In this document: one piece after another, positions 1-16,135 of the stretch | How positions within the stretch are numbered: the first letter of the stretch is position 1 | How the letters are laid out: every line of letters starts with the position of its first letter | Assembly (NCBI GenBank): GCA_947172415.1 | Contig: OX359199.1 | Span: 4,862,001-4,926,000, forward strand | DNA: 64,000 bases | Direction: 5' to 3' | Origin: Chondrosia reniformis | Lineage: Eukaryota; Porifera; Demospongiae; Chondrillida; Chondrillidae | The notes under the pieces: generated by a model | Databases searched by the model: none | Seen by the model: only the letters and a program-made list of their open reading frames with translations | Told to the model about the DNA's origin: nothing | Position numbers and translations under genes: made by a program

Positions 1-1680
1 TTCATTTAAAGTAAAATGGAATTGGGCCCACAGCTGCTTAGCTATTTTATGTAAGTAGTAGAGCATCAAAACATGTTTTGACATTTAAATTAGAAATTTA
101 AAGTGTATATAAAATAAATTACTACTACTAAATTCTATAGTGCTGACAATTACATGAATAGCAAGATATATTATTAATAAGGTATAAATTAAGTGATTAT
201 TTAATTATATATCAGTCATGCAATCTCCTCTCATCTCATCTTTTCAATATCTGTCTCACATCTAAGGAATAAGATACATATAGACAAGGTAACGATAGAC
301 TATACTAACCTCACCTTACATTGCTTCCTAACCACTAGAATCCACGTAGGAAGAGAAATTCAGTTTATAACCTTGATCAAAGGTTTTTCTTAGACCAAAA
401 GAATCAGAAATTTACTCGAATATATATACATGTAGATACCATTTTTAACGGGATGAATCACAGCACATATACTTGGGTCGATCCTATATATATGTATATA
501 TATCCAAGTATATATGTTATAGTTTCTATCATACTAATTATACTGCTACAAACTAAATAGTCATTTGGTCAATTCATTATATATATGAAATTATCATGCC
601 ATCTTTCTCCATATGTATAAATGTATATAATGCCAACTATTCAATTCACTGTTGCAAGCACTGCCATTCTGATACATATATACATATCTACTTCTACAAT
701 GATCATTTAACTGGGATATATAACCTATAACCACATGCATTTTAGAAAATATAGTAGAGCATCTAAATGTGTTTTGACAATCAATAAGAAGAGCGTATAT
801 AAATGACTGCAAATAGTGCTAACAATTACATAGGAATAACAATGTACGTATATATCCAAGTGTCTGACTTATAGTCTATCATTGCATTTTGTATACACAC
901 ATGTACATTCATCAAAGAACCACAGGCAGCTGTTTCGTCCTCATTTGGGCTCATCAGTTTGGTACACAATGATATGGTGAGTTTGGGAATCCCCAGCCAA
1001 GATTAGGCTGCAGTCACTGGTGGTTTGGCCTAATACATTCCAGTAATTATTTGCTTCATAGCCTTTGCACAGTGCAGTGCAATTAACTCCCCTATAGCTA
1101 GTTCATGAAACACCTTAGGGTATATATATTTAGAACATAGAATGTAAGGTATATATAATTACGTCCATATGCAATGTCTGGCTCACATCTAAAGAATAGG
1201 ACATATATATAAAGACAAGGTGATAATAGACTACTCATATCACCTTAACATATACCTTACTTCCTAACCATTGGAATCTACAAAGGAAGAAAAATTCAGC
1301 TAACAACGTTAACCTTGATCAAAGCCTTCTTAAGACAGTTAATACAAAAGTACATTACAATTTTAATGAGTACTGTACATATCATACAATATCTAGTTTT
1401 ATTTAACTGAATGAATTATACAGCGCATACTAGAGTTAACTAAAAATACATATATAGTTAAAAATAATTGATGACATATATACGAGTATACGTATATATA
1501 TATATAAGTTAGACTATACTCACTCACCTCTCTAAATATTATATATGGCTCCTTTTCATATATATTAACACTCGGGCTATCTATATATTAACTTAAAAAT
1601 CTGGCTATAGCTAATTGACATATCTGGTTAGTACTGCATGTCATGTATCTTCTTAAAGAACCAGTCTTCTATAATACTTT
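1..1680. repeat. AT-rich non-coding DNA with duplicated blocks
   Basis: No convincing gene was seen. Several stretches recur in the same order. A motif around GTAGAGCATC and GTTTTGACA occurs at about 56-84, 753-781 and, diverged, 2826-2855. 'AGTGCTRACAATTACAT' occurs at about 139 and 813. A block of about 150 bp running from 'CACATCTAA' to 'CCTTGATCAAAG' occurs at about 255-385 and again at 1187-1325. The offset between copies rises from about 680 to about 930 bp between 850 and 1170. This implies an insertion of roughly 250 bp in the second block, and the hammerhead relic lies in it. Confidence 0.6.
911..966 (-). ncRNA. Degenerate hammerhead ribozyme (type I) relic
   Basis: On the minus strand the order is ACCAAA, then CUGAUGA, a damaged stem II (GCCC...GGAC with one mismatch), GAAA, CAGCUG, CC, UGUGGU. 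The two catalytic core blocks are intact. Stem I pairs at five of six positions. The expected cleavage triplet GUC reads GCC, so the copy should be inactive. It shares the GAAACAGCUG segment with the intact copy near 18259. Confidence 0.55.
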
Positions 1681-1845
1681 TATTTGATACCAGTGCAAGC
1701 TTCTTTATATATAACAAACTGATGAGGGACAAAATCGTCTAAAACCACGGTAACCCAAAGTTTTCTTGATAACTGAGTAAAACTTTGAACAGATATATAT
1801 GTGACCATGTGATTGGACATGGTTGATGCGATTCTAAAAGGTGTT

Positions 1846-2507
1846 TCAATATTTGATTTCAACTGCATGTAATAATAGGCAGGATCCAATTGCCAGTGTA
1901 GTGATAAAGAAGTATAGTACTCCCATTGGATGATCAAAAAATGAGTTTCTCATTCTAGCATCATTTCCAAGCAAACCAGGAGCTCCAATACTAACAGGTT
2001 CACTGTTTCCCTTACTCCAAAGATTACCTGAGTGTAAGGAGAACTTCTTTATTGTTGCTTCTTGTAGCTGTATATTTGGGAAACAAAAATACTGCTTTTT
2101 AGGCACTTTGAAAAAAATCAATGCATGTAGATTGGTAGAGTATATTACTGTGTACGAAAGCGCTTATAATTGGTGTTATAACTAATTATTGTAATATGAT
2201 ATAACAGAAGCATTATGCAGGTTGATATATGAACGTATCAATAATTATAAGTCTTTAAACTGCACAAGCTTACTTCTAGGGTAATACCTTGAAAGTTAAT
2301 ATTTTCAGAAGTAAAAGGTGTGCGAATGCACACTGCTGGACTACTTATATCAAATGGAGATTCCTTTCCTGTTGCCAGTCTCCAAGTTACAACAGGCAGA
2401 AACAGTCCAATCTCCTTCATAACCTGTGGAATTGACATTATTTCTTGAATAAGGCTATTAGCTCTTATAGTTGCTATCAACAAACTGAAGAAGATCCAAA
2501 GAAGCAT
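1846..2507 (-). CDS. Possible small secreted or membrane protein, two exons
   Basis: No family was recognised. Exon 1 starts at 2507 with a hydrophobic signal-peptide-like N-terminus (MLLWIFFSLLIATIRA). It can end at a GTAAGC donor after residues 'GITLE'. Exon 2 (to 1846) can begin after an AAAAAGCAG acceptor in the same phase and ends in a hydrophobic stretch (VLYFFITTLAIGSCLLLHAV) just before the stop. That would give a protein of about 155 residues with a cleaved signal and a C-terminal membrane anchor. Support is limited to consistent phase and hydrophobic ends. There are no conserved motifs, and the region may be untranslated. Confidence 0.3.
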
Positions 2508-2974
2508 ATTTTTGCTTGACTTCGAAGGCTTATATATATATATAAGTGAATTCCCTGTTGCTATTAAATAGAAACTATATGCATTTTTAAATTATATTAC
2601 TTTGTAGTTTACAGCTAATATTCAAATTTAAACGTTCTATATTCACTACTTTCTATTTCTTTATTTTTACTTTTACTTTATATATATTCTAAGTATGTAC
2701 TTTAAATACATTACGCTTAAATCACCAGTTGTTTTACTTATAAATCGATCATGTTTTGAGCTACTGCTATAGCCTTAAAAATAGAATATTTTTTGGAATT
2801 GGGCTGGTTAACCACTTTCCCAACGTTGTAGAACATCGAAACACGTTTTGGCATTTATAACAGCATAATTGAATAACCGAAAATCGAATCGCTGTTGTTT
2901 TATTTGGTGTTGTAGTCTATATTGTACCATTTGTGACAAATGTTAACCACTTGTGGTTTGACATATCGAATAAT

Positions 2975-5900
2975 ATGGCTGAAAAAATAAGCGAAGTTAA
3001 AAAGAAGTGAGTTTCGTTCTTGCTATAAACTATGCGGACGAGATATGAACTAAACTCTCTGTTGTCCTCATGAGGAGACTGTACAATATAGACATAACTC
3101 TAGGTTGTTGACATGTATTTCATTTCCATCTGATAGGGAAGTACGAGAAGAGGCGCATTACCGAGTTCAGTGTGAGCGAAAGGCTCATGAAATAGTTGTA
3201 AAATTAGTGGAAGCAGACAAGATTTCAGCTGAAGAATTTACAGCTATAGTAAATCTTTGAAACAGACCTAGACCTAATCGTTTTTTTTTCAACAACACTG
3301 TGTATTGCCTACTAAGGAGCACATACTACTCAATTTATTAACCCATACATAGTCCTCTGAATAACATAAAGTGTCATGAAAACATTGAATCTCATTCTTA
3401 TAGTGTTGAAGGACTACAGTATTTAGTCATACCTTTGGGAAATTTATCTTCATGCATTCTAGAAAGTTGAAAATTATCCCATAAACTTATTTTAGATGCC
3501 GATAAAATAAGTTAATCTGCTGAAATATGTTGAAGTTCTGTTTAATTGTTTTATTATGTGACTATGGCTAGCCAAATCTAATTGTTACATGTTCCTCTGA
3601 CACTCCTCTCCATTGAAGGCCGACCTGATTTCTCCTTCTCATTACGATGATATAGTTGATGAGAGGGTCATATCCAAGATATGTGGCTACCCTTTGTGTG
3701 GCAAGGAACTGGTTAATGTGCCACAACAAAAGTACCACATTTCCGTTGAAAGAAAACAGATAGTTGATCTCACAGAGAGAAAGGTACCGACAAATCATTC
3801 ATGTTCTCTGCATGGCTTAGATAAAGGATAAAGTAGCATTCAAGGGCAGATACCTCCGCTTAGCTAAGGTATTACCCTCCTAGATGAATGCCCTTGAATC
3901 TGTTGTTGTTGCTGCGAGGTTTAAAATTAATTACACTATTTTGGTTAAGTGCTGGCTATGTGTTTGTTTTGTTCATTTAGAAATTTTGTTCATCACTTCA
4001 CTATAAAGCATCAAGATATTACAGTTCTCAGCTTTCAGACCTGCCACTCTGGCTCAGAAGTGACACCAAGTATGCTGTGTCCAGGCATTGAACTATCATT
4101 ATATTTGTTGTTTTACTGTACAAGTGGGATTACATATTCTGTATATAGACAATACTGTATATAGGCCAATACTGTATATAGGCCAATGCTGTATATAGAC
4201 CAATGCTGTATATAGACCAATGCTGTATATAGACCAATGCTGTATATACATAGATCAATGCTGTATATAGACCAATGCTGTATATAGACCAATGCTGTAT
4301 ATAGGCCAATGCTGTATATAGACCAATGTTGTATATAGGCCAATGCTGTATATAGACCAATGCTGTATATAGACCAATACTGTATATAGACCAATACTGT
4401 ATATAGACCAATGCTGTATATAGGCCAATGCTGTATATAGACCAATACTGTATATAAGCCAATGCTGTATATAGACCAATACTGTATATACATAGGCCAA
4501 TGCTGTATATAGACCAATACTGTATATAGGCCAATGCTGTATATAGACCAATGCTGTATATAGGCCAATGCTGTATATAGGCCAATGCTGTATATAGACC
4601 AATGCTGTATATAGACCAATGCTGTATATAGGCCAATGCTGTATATAGACCAATACTGTATATAGACCATTACTGTATATAGATCAATAGGCCTTTAAAT
4701 TAATACCTTCACCTTTACTTTCACAAAAAAGACTTCTGCTTAAAAGCCATGCATAACCAAACTTCATGTAAAACATATTTCTAACACTTTTTCATATACC
4801 ACTGACTGGTAACTGATTTTTCATTCAATGTTGTGTTAAAAGGTTACTGCTGTACAAAAAGTATAGCTAATGTAGGGATCAAGTCTTTTGCATGTATTAA
4901 GTAAAAAATTTGTGTTTTTCACAATTAAGGATTCACTATACATATAGACACGATTCTACTGTATATTATATACATATACTGTATTAATTGTACGTATATA
5001 CAGTATATACGTAGCCCTAATTGCATATAATGTAGACATACAGCAGAACTTGTGTGTGCATAGGCCAAACACAATAAGATTGCTTGAGAAGAATAATGAT
5101 GAGTCGCAGTTACGATATCAGTCTAGTAATGATGTACTGAAAGATGAGATGGATAACAATCAATCTCACAAGGAAAAATTACTAGAAAATGTTTCACTTG
5201 TAGCTGCTACAGTTGAAGAAAAGAATGTACATGGAAAGAAGGATGAGCCTCATAAAGGAAGTAATGTTTTAGAAGAAGTAACTCAAATAACTACAGATTT
5301 ATCTAAATGTGATATTCAAAAAGGTAGCTCTGGAAAGTCTTCAAATCTAAGGACCAAACCTGTACTTTTACGCAAGACAGAGAGTGTACCCATCAAGCAT
5401 GGTACAACAACTAAACAACAGGTATCACCTCAAGTTAGAGTATACCATGTGTTGTCCAAATGGTACTCCACCAACACTGCAATGTTCTTTAACAGAAGTA
5501 GGCATGGAAATGTGGAGAATAAGGTTAACTTCTCAGATACTCATCTGATTGAAAGCTTCAGTAGTAGCTCTCCTTCTTCTGGTGAAAGGGAACCAGCTCT
5601 TCCATTAGTAGATAGCACATCACAAATGGTGATCAGACAGCGACTTGTACTTCAAAAACTGTAAGTTCTTCATAACTGTGATAAGCAAAACTACATATTT
5701 AGTCTTCAAGTTTTTGTTATTTGATTAAATTAATTATTAATTGTAAAAGTATATTCATACAAGAAGCATACAGGGTCACTGATGAAGGGTGGAATTACCA
5801 GAAATAGCTGTCTGGCCCAGTGGAGAAGAAGAGAAGTAGAAGGAGAAAACTCTTGTATCCTCATCCAAAGCTAGTTCCCTATAGACGTTAACTCTAAAGT

Positions 5901-6862
5901 AGATGTACCATATACGTAAAAAATGGTGTGTTATATTAATCATATGTACGATCTTGTAAGTTCTGTTGCTTGAAAATCATTAATATTTTATATATGAGAT
6001 ATAGCATTTTCATTTATACTGTATTGACATGCATGTCTTACCTGCAGACTTCCACTCTCCCAAAAGGTGGCTCTAATCTCTCCCTACCAAATCAACAATG
6101 ACCTGACAGCATTAGTAAAGACTTTCAAGTAAGGGATAATATAGACTAGACAATACATACTTTAAACTATACAAACCCATAACTTCTGGTTTCACATTTC
6201 TATTTTTGGAGCGACTGAGGATGCAATTGATACATTTGAAATGGAGGTTTAACCAAATTTGTGTTTCCAAGCATTCAAAACTTGTTGAAAATCAATATGT
6301 ATGATTTATTACAGAGTAGACATAGCATGTAAGAAAATGGTGTATTAGATTATTAATGTAGTTGTGTACCTTAAAAACATGTACTATGTACGTACAGCTA
6401 TGTAGCATTTTCTAAGTAGTACCGTATTTAACTCTATTCAGTTTAGAAGCTGACAATATAGTTCTGAAGCCTACAGAATGGATCCTTGCCACAATTATAA
6501 TACTAAAAGTGTAAGTATGTTATTTGAGAATCAGGCTAGACTAGGCTACACATATATATATACGTATATATAAGAGGGAATACATGAAGGGAGCATTGCT
6601 GTGGCAATTGTAGCTCAGTGGCAGAGCACTGGTGTTCATTACCAGCTGTCCTGGAATTTATTCCCACCCATTGCTTCTTCCTGTTTAAGAATGATTACTT
6701 GTGGTTTGATTATCATTCATATGTCTGTTATATATAATTTATAGTTTAGCCAAAGTGAATCCAACCATTCAAGCAATTCTTAAAAATGATCAACTCTTAG
6801 CTCATTTGACAAAGATGAACTTAACTGAGCAAGATATTACACCTTTGATTGATATATTCTGA
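2975..6862 (+). CDS. RPAP2: RPAP2, RNA polymerase II CTD phosphatase (Rtr1 family)
   Basis: Rtr1/RPAP2 proteins bind RNA polymerase II and remove Ser5 phosphate from its C-terminal domain; they also aid polymerase assembly and import. Eight exons fit in phase: 2975-3006, 3137-3248, 3619-3783, 3981-4069, 5064-5660, 6048-6128, 6442-6510 and 6745-6862, giving about 420 residues. The Rtr1 zinc module is plain: 'HYDDIVDER', then 'CGYPLCG', 'DLTERK' and 'KFCSSLHYKAS'. The zinc ligands read C-x4-C...C-x3-H, with His last as in yeast Rtr1, whereas vertebrate RPAP2 has Cys (recalled from family knowledge). The large fifth exon is a low-complexity charged linker. The last exons encode a hydrophobic C-terminal helix region resembling RPAP2. 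Intron 4 holds a minisatellite and intron 5 a hammerhead motif. The gene is convergent with SARNP (131 bp apart). Confidence 0.9.
3843..3898. repeat. Small foldback (MITE-like) in RPAP2 intron 3
   Basis: The ends 'ATTCAAGGGCA' and 'TGCCCTTGAAT' are perfect inverted repeats. Inside them 'ATACCT' and 'AGGTAT' also pair. The whole element is about 56 bp, so it is probably a miniature inverted-repeat remnant. Confidence 0.55.
4138..4690. repeat. 17-bp minisatellite in RPAP2 intron 4
   Basis: About 32 tandem copies of a 17-bp unit of the form GTATATAGACCAATGCT. Variation is mostly AGACC/AGGCC and GCT/ACT, plus occasional units lengthened by 'ACATA'. Because 17 is not a multiple of three and the unit lacks stops on the minus strand, all three minus-strand frames stay open and mimic proteins of up to 185 residues. 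These are artefacts. Confidence 0.95.
5764..5822 (+). ncRNA. Hammerhead ribozyme-like motif (type I) in RPAP2 intron 5
   Basis: The order is GGGUCA, CUGAUGA, a stem II region (AGGGU-GGAAUU-ACCA), GAAA, UAGCUG, UC, UGGCCC. Stem I (GGGUCA with UGGCCC) pairs over all six positions with one G-U. The cleavage triplet GUC is kept. Stem II retains a GGU/ACC helix, but its closing pair next to the core is lost (A opposite A) and one base is extra, so activity may be weak. The short palindromic stem III (GAAA-UAGCUG-UC) matches the copy at 18259. Confidence 0.6.
6590..6725 (+). repeat. tRNA-derived SINE-like element
   Basis: A tRNA-like head carries an A-box-like 'TAGCTCAGTGGCAGAGCA' and a degraded B box (GGAATTTATTCCC). 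It is followed by 'ATTGCTTCTTCCTGTTT' and the tail 'CTTGTGGTTTGATTATCATT'. A relative lies at 39340-39480. It is not a functional tRNA because no cloverleaf or intact B box can be drawn. It lies in the last RPAP2 intron. Confidence 0.55.
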
Positions 6863-6992
6863 TGAACCACACCTAATGATATGAAGCATGTATGTGAATG
6901 TCTAGTTATCTTTTAGTGGTAATAACAAATGATTTTAATGTCATCCTAGAGCATATAAAGAAGTCTTGTTATTGTAGTTCATAAAATATGAA

Positions 6993-8522
6993 TTAAGATG
7001 AAGAACTAAATCTTTCTTGTCTCTTTTTAACCTTTTCTGCATCAGCTCCAGCAAATCTTTCTAGTCTCTTTACTTTTTTCTCGTCATCTTCCACCTAAAT
7101 GACAATGATTACACTTAAATGACAACGATTACACTTAAATGTACTAATTGAGAATGTATGCATAATTAATCTGAATAAATGTACCTACCATCTTCAGAGC
7201 TGGGGCCACAACCTCTCCAAAGCGTTCAGCTCTTTTCTTCATTTTTTCAAGTTCCTACAGAAATCAATATTATGGTATACAGCTACATGTAGGTACATAT
7301 ATATATACAGTTATCTACAGGTACATGTATACATTAACTACAGACACATATAACAGTTAGCTACAGGTACATACATATATACAGTTATCTACAGGTACAT
7401 ACGTATAACAGTTAGATAGCTACAGGTGGATTAATGTATAAAAGACATCTCACTTCCTCTGTTGCTTTAGGCCTCTTGCTAGCAGGGGCTGCAGTAGTAC
7501 TTGCCAGACCAAACCTGAAATGCAGTAATCACTACAAGTTATAAGATTTCAGATTTTGTAATATTAAAAAGTTAATTTAAACCTCTTAGCTCTTGCTAGC
7601 TTCTTTAAATCTTCACCTTCAGCTCCAAACTTCTTCTCCCGGGCTTGTTTTCTCTAGGGAGAGAATCACATCTCATTTTCTAAAGTACTAGATTTTTACT
7701 ATACATCATCTTCATAACAGCAGAAACCTCCAAGTTATACTGCTCTTATATATAAGTGGGATCATCCCTCAACATCTTGGAGGACTAAAGGACACAGTTG
7801 GTTAAAACCTTCATCAAGTTAGTCATTATCAAGAGAAATACACTCGGTTGAAATGTAGGAACCAAAAAAGAATTCATCACCTCAAGCTATCCTTGGAGGT
7901 TCCAAAAAAATTTAAGATTAACCTCCAGATAGGAAGCATGGTACAGTAAAAAGATTCTATATTTCTGATCACTGTACCTCTAGATCACTCATTGCCTTTA
8001 CTTCAGTTATGCTGAAACTCTTTGAAATGTTGGCATCACTATTGGACTGCTCCTCGTTGCTAGGATCTGTGTGTGTAGGCTGTTGATTGGCTGACTCACT
8101 ATTATCACCTTCTATTATGTCACCCTCTTCCACTGCCACATCCTCGTCCTCTAAAAGACCATCGTCCACTACATTGGTAAATGCAAATTATTGATCTCTC
8201 CTGTCATTACAGTAAAGCTAAGTGCACTCAAGGTTTAACACCACAATCAGAACAATACGAATATCGAAGGAAATGGATACGTACAAAATGCAAGTTTTTG
8301 CACGATTTCTGACCTTCTGCGTTGAAGTATTCTTCTAGCCTTGCAAGAAGTTCATTTTTGGTGCCTTTGGAAGGAAGACCAAGTTCAACAAGCTTGGCTC
8401 TTAAATCTGCTACCTAATTAACCAGATATATGTCTCTGTATTAATATGAAAATTGTGAATACACGCAATTTTACCTTTAGTTTCTTCAATTCGTCCATAT
8501 CAAAAACTTCCTCAGTCGCCAT
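6993..8522 (-). CDS. SARNP: SARNP/Tho1-like SAP-domain ribonucleoprotein
   Basis: SARNP (CIP29; yeast Tho1) binds RNA and the TREX helicase and helps couple transcription to mRNA export in the nucleus. Exon 1 (8475-8522) and exon 2 (8314-8413) encode the SAP motif (KVADLRAKLVELGLPSKGTK, then NELLARLEEYF). An acidic exon follows (7978-8168). Downstream exons give repeated basic 'R/KRFG' segments: 'AKRFGLAS', 'RAERFGEV', 'RLERFAGA' and 'RQERFSSSS' before the stop. This alternation of acidic middle and ERFG repeats is diagnostic. Total length is about 200 residues, like human SARNP. The gene starts 58 bp from SPC25, so they probably share a bidirectional promoter. Confidence 0.88.
7270..7432. 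repeat. Short degenerate tandem repeat in SARNP intron
   Basis: A unit of about 35-45 bp built on 'CAGTTATCTACAGGTACATA' recurs four to five times with length variation in the intron before the penultimate SARNP exons. Confidence 0.6.
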
Positions 8523-8580
8523 TTTGAATTAAATGGGGATTTCCGTGACCTAGGGAACAGATTGAACTTTTGGCGGTAAA
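8523..8580. promoter_or_regulatory. Compact bidirectional promoter, SARNP/SPC25
   Basis: Only 58 bp separate the divergent start codons. No TATA box is evident. 'TTTTGGCGG' at about 8568-8576 resembles an E2F site, which would suit the cell-cycle gene SPC25. The E2F reading is inference. Confidence 0.45.
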
Positions 8581-9516
8581 ATGGCAACTAGAGAAGAATT
8601 GCGCATGCTTACTGAAAATCTAAAATCAACTGACTGCATTAAAGAATTAAGAACAAAAGAAGGCATTTTAAACCCTATTGAATTTATTAGTGAAGGACGT
8701 GACAAAGGTAGCTTTTGCGGCTTAAGTAAGTACAATACAACTGACAATTTGAAATATTCTTTAGAAAATGTAGAAGTGGTCTTAAAAAGAATCAAAAAAC
8801 TGAAAGCAGATATAACTTTGAATCGTACAAGTAAGAAATTGGTTTTGTTATTTGAACTTAAAAGTGTTAAAACTTTATTCTCACATCCAGTGACTGCCAA
8901 ACTAGTCTCCTTGGAATCAGAAAGGGAAAGATTAAGGAATAAAGGTCTGTTAGATGTAATGTATTCTTTTCAATAGGTTTGCTACCTATTATTTTATTAA
9001 TTCCTTATGAAATTATTTTAGTGAGTGATATGCCTTCAAGCGCTGAGAGAGAAAGCAAGTTAGATGATCTGAATACTCAATTTCGGCTATTTGAAAAGTA
9101 CATGGGTGTTCGAATACTGACTCTTGGTAAGAAGAAAGCACTCATTAACCCTTTATCAGCCACTATAGTGGCTACAAATTGTAAGCCTCTTCACCAAGTT
9201 TATTATTTACCTGTAGACTATGGTAGAATGAAGTTGATATTCTCCAATATTGATAAAATTGATCCAGAAAGGAAATTTATAGTTGAAATGAAAATAGAGA
9301 AAAGCAACCAGGGGAAGAAAATATGGTCTGGTAAGGTTTCTAGTAGACAATTATTGCTGCACGCACAAGTACTTCACATTTATTTATGCAGTTTTAGAGT
9401 GCATTCCTGAAGTGAGTAATTTGAACAATCTTGTTGAAGAATTGAACAAAAGTGATCAGTTGAGTGGATTTTGCAAGGAGATTCGAGAAGCATTTTCCAG
9501 AATAGAAATAAAATAA
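8581..9516 (+). CDS. SPC25: SPC25, Ndc80 kinetochore complex subunit
   Basis: Spc25 pairs with Spc24 to anchor the Ndc80 complex to the inner kinetochore. Six exons splice in phase: 8581-8707, 8765-8830, 8891-8944, 9022-9126, 9217-9330 and 9392-9516. They give 196 residues (human about 224). The N-terminal part is charged and coiled-coil-like. The C-terminal globular domain is recognisable from 'MKLIFSNIDKIDPERKFIVE', then 'VLECIPEV' and a final amphipathic helix ending 'GFCKEIREAFSRIEIK'; human SPC25 has FIFTNIDP at the same place. Several introns are only 46-90 bp and stay partly open, so unspliced reading gives misleading longer ORFs. Sequence is diverged, as usual for kinetochore proteins. 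Confidence 0.82.
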
Positions 9517-9781
9517 CTTATCCATACCAAAAATATTTTTGTAGCATGCTTAAATATTTGGACTGAAAATGAAAAAAATAATCTACTACTGCCATTTCTG
9601 ATGTAATAGTTAAATTAAACCTGGCCAGAAATGTTTGTAGTAACAATTAAATGTCAAATTAATATATTTTATTCTTACATGTTTTTCTGTACTACATTTG
9701 AACAACTTGAAATTATCGATTCAAAAGAACTACAAATCAACTACAGCTTGTTAGACTAAAGTAGACTAAGTTTAGAGTGTG

Positions 9782-11345
<1,564 letters not shown>

Positions 11346-11745
11346 TTCGAATGCGCTTCGTATCTCCTATAGCTATCTAGTAAATAGCTAGGTTGTTCTG
11401 ATCCGTTTTTATTTAAATTATTTAAGTCGTGATCAGTGACGTTATAACATTAAGCTAGCGTTGTGTCACCATATTTTATAGCATGATCTGTGACGCCATA
11501 CAATTCTGTTATTGATACCATATAGACTAACCACTACATCTAGTGGGTTAGTCTATGCTAACACACTGTAATAATAACATGACTTATTTCCCTATAAAGC
11601 AGCTCTCACAACAATAACTTATACCTAGTAGGTCCTCTACTATGGGATAACTTATGATCACACAGAATATTTTAGAGAAGTGTCTTTATTATGATGATTA
11701 CACTTTACACATGCATGTAAATAAGACTTTAGGATATATTGTCTG
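11346..11745. other. Intergenic spacer with a short hairpin
   Basis: This separates the PTGR1-like and PSMC5 genes. The only structure seen is an imperfect inverted repeat at about 11525-11551 ('GACTAACCACTA' and 'TAGTGGGTTAGTC'). No coding signal was seen. Confidence 0.5.
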
Positions 11746-15103
<3,358 letters not shown>

Positions 15104-15411
15104 TTTGACAACGCAGCATGAACTGATTGCGTAATCAATGTTCTACATTTTTTTATTCTTTGCTGGTATCTTTAAAAGAAAAGTAAACGTTGTATTAGAA
15201 AGTGGCATTTAGAAAACCGTGCGTAAATGGTTGAATGTTTGCTTCGTTGCTGATTTACGGGATGTTAATTGATGATACATTGCATGTTTTTTTTCGGTCA
15301 ACCTCTCTGGATAATGACTAGCTATTAGTTATATATATTCACAGAGTCAAGATGAACATCATAATTTATAATGCATGTGCAAATGAAAGTTTTTAAGGTT
15401 ATTGACAAAAA

Positions 15412-15996
15412 TCACAGTCTTCTTTGAAAGGTGACATAAGCACCATTCAATGGACGCAATGTGAATGCCAAGTCTGTCTCTAAAGGAACCTGTACATATA
15501 TGGATGAAAAGAAATGATTACCTTTAATACTGTGACACATATAAAACACATTTCTATACTAGACAAGATGATATACCTTAGTTTTTGGAGAGAGGATCAC
15601 TTTGTAGTTCTTGAACACTTCAATTAGAGTCATTTTAGCCTCCATGAGAGCAAACCTCATTCCAATGCAGTTTCTGGGTCCAGCACCAAAAGGCATGTAA
15701 CTACAGGAGTGACGGTGAGCCTTCTCTTCAGCTGTAAACCTGTAAATATATATATCAAGACACCTTAAAGAATAGATAACATATATTATAAGCTATAGAA
15801 AGTTTACATATATAATAGTACACCCAATGAATTCAATATGACATATATATACACACCTTTCTGGTTTGAACTTCTCAGGTTCATCCCAAACCTTTTCATC
15901 CATATGGAGTCCGTATGTTGGAATAAAAATACTATCTCCCTTCTTGAAATTCAATTCCTCTATACTGCAATCATCAGTACAGTAGCGAAAGTTCCT
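15412..15996 (-). pseudogene. Cytochrome P450 (CYP3-clan-like) 3' fragment
   Basis: P450s are haem monooxygenases of the ER membrane. Three C-terminal exons are intact. The first (about 15857-15994) has 'IPTYGLHMDEKVWDEPEKF' then 'KPER', the PERF region. The second (about 15578-15738) contains the haem-binding loop '[19 protein letters not shown]' with its cysteine. The last (15412-15490) has 'PLNGAYVTFQRRL' and a stop. The helix I and ExxR exons that should precede them are not seen before the next gene at 16365-16835. The fragment cannot encode a whole enzyme unless very distant exons exist. The tail of this locus is duplicated at 17690-18550. Confidence 0.75.
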
Positions 15997-16059
15997 GTAG
16001 CAACAATAAGTGATTGACATTACATAGAGATCCACAGCTGTACAAACTAAATACAATGT

Positions 16060-16135
16060 TAGCCTAGCAACCAATACGTACTTAATGTTAGCCTAGCAAC
16101 CAATACTTAATGTTAGCCTAGCAACCAATTGAATT
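16060..16135. repeat. Short tandem repeat 'GTTAGCCTAGCAACCAATAC'
   Basis: Three imperfect copies of a unit of about 26 bp lie just upstream of the P450 fragment. They recur diverged at about 17885-17955 as part of a duplicated segment. Confidence 0.75.

Noticed and set aside
1715..1750. CTGATGAGGGAC motif resembling a hammerhead core
   Set aside because: The GAAA block reads UAAAA, there is no palindromic stem III or cleavage triplet, and stem I does not pair.
4113..4670. Minus-strand ORFs of 132-185 codons rich in YIQHWSIYS
   Set aside because: They are produced by a 17-bp intronic minisatellite open in all frames; there is no non-repeat sequence or splice support.
6600..6670. tRNA gene
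   Set aside because: The A box is good, but the B box is degraded and acceptor and anticodon stems cannot be paired; it fits a SINE head better.
15412..15996. Functional cytochrome P450 gene
   Set aside because: The three 3' exons are intact, but helix I and ExxR exons are absent upstream before the next gene, so a full enzyme is not supported.
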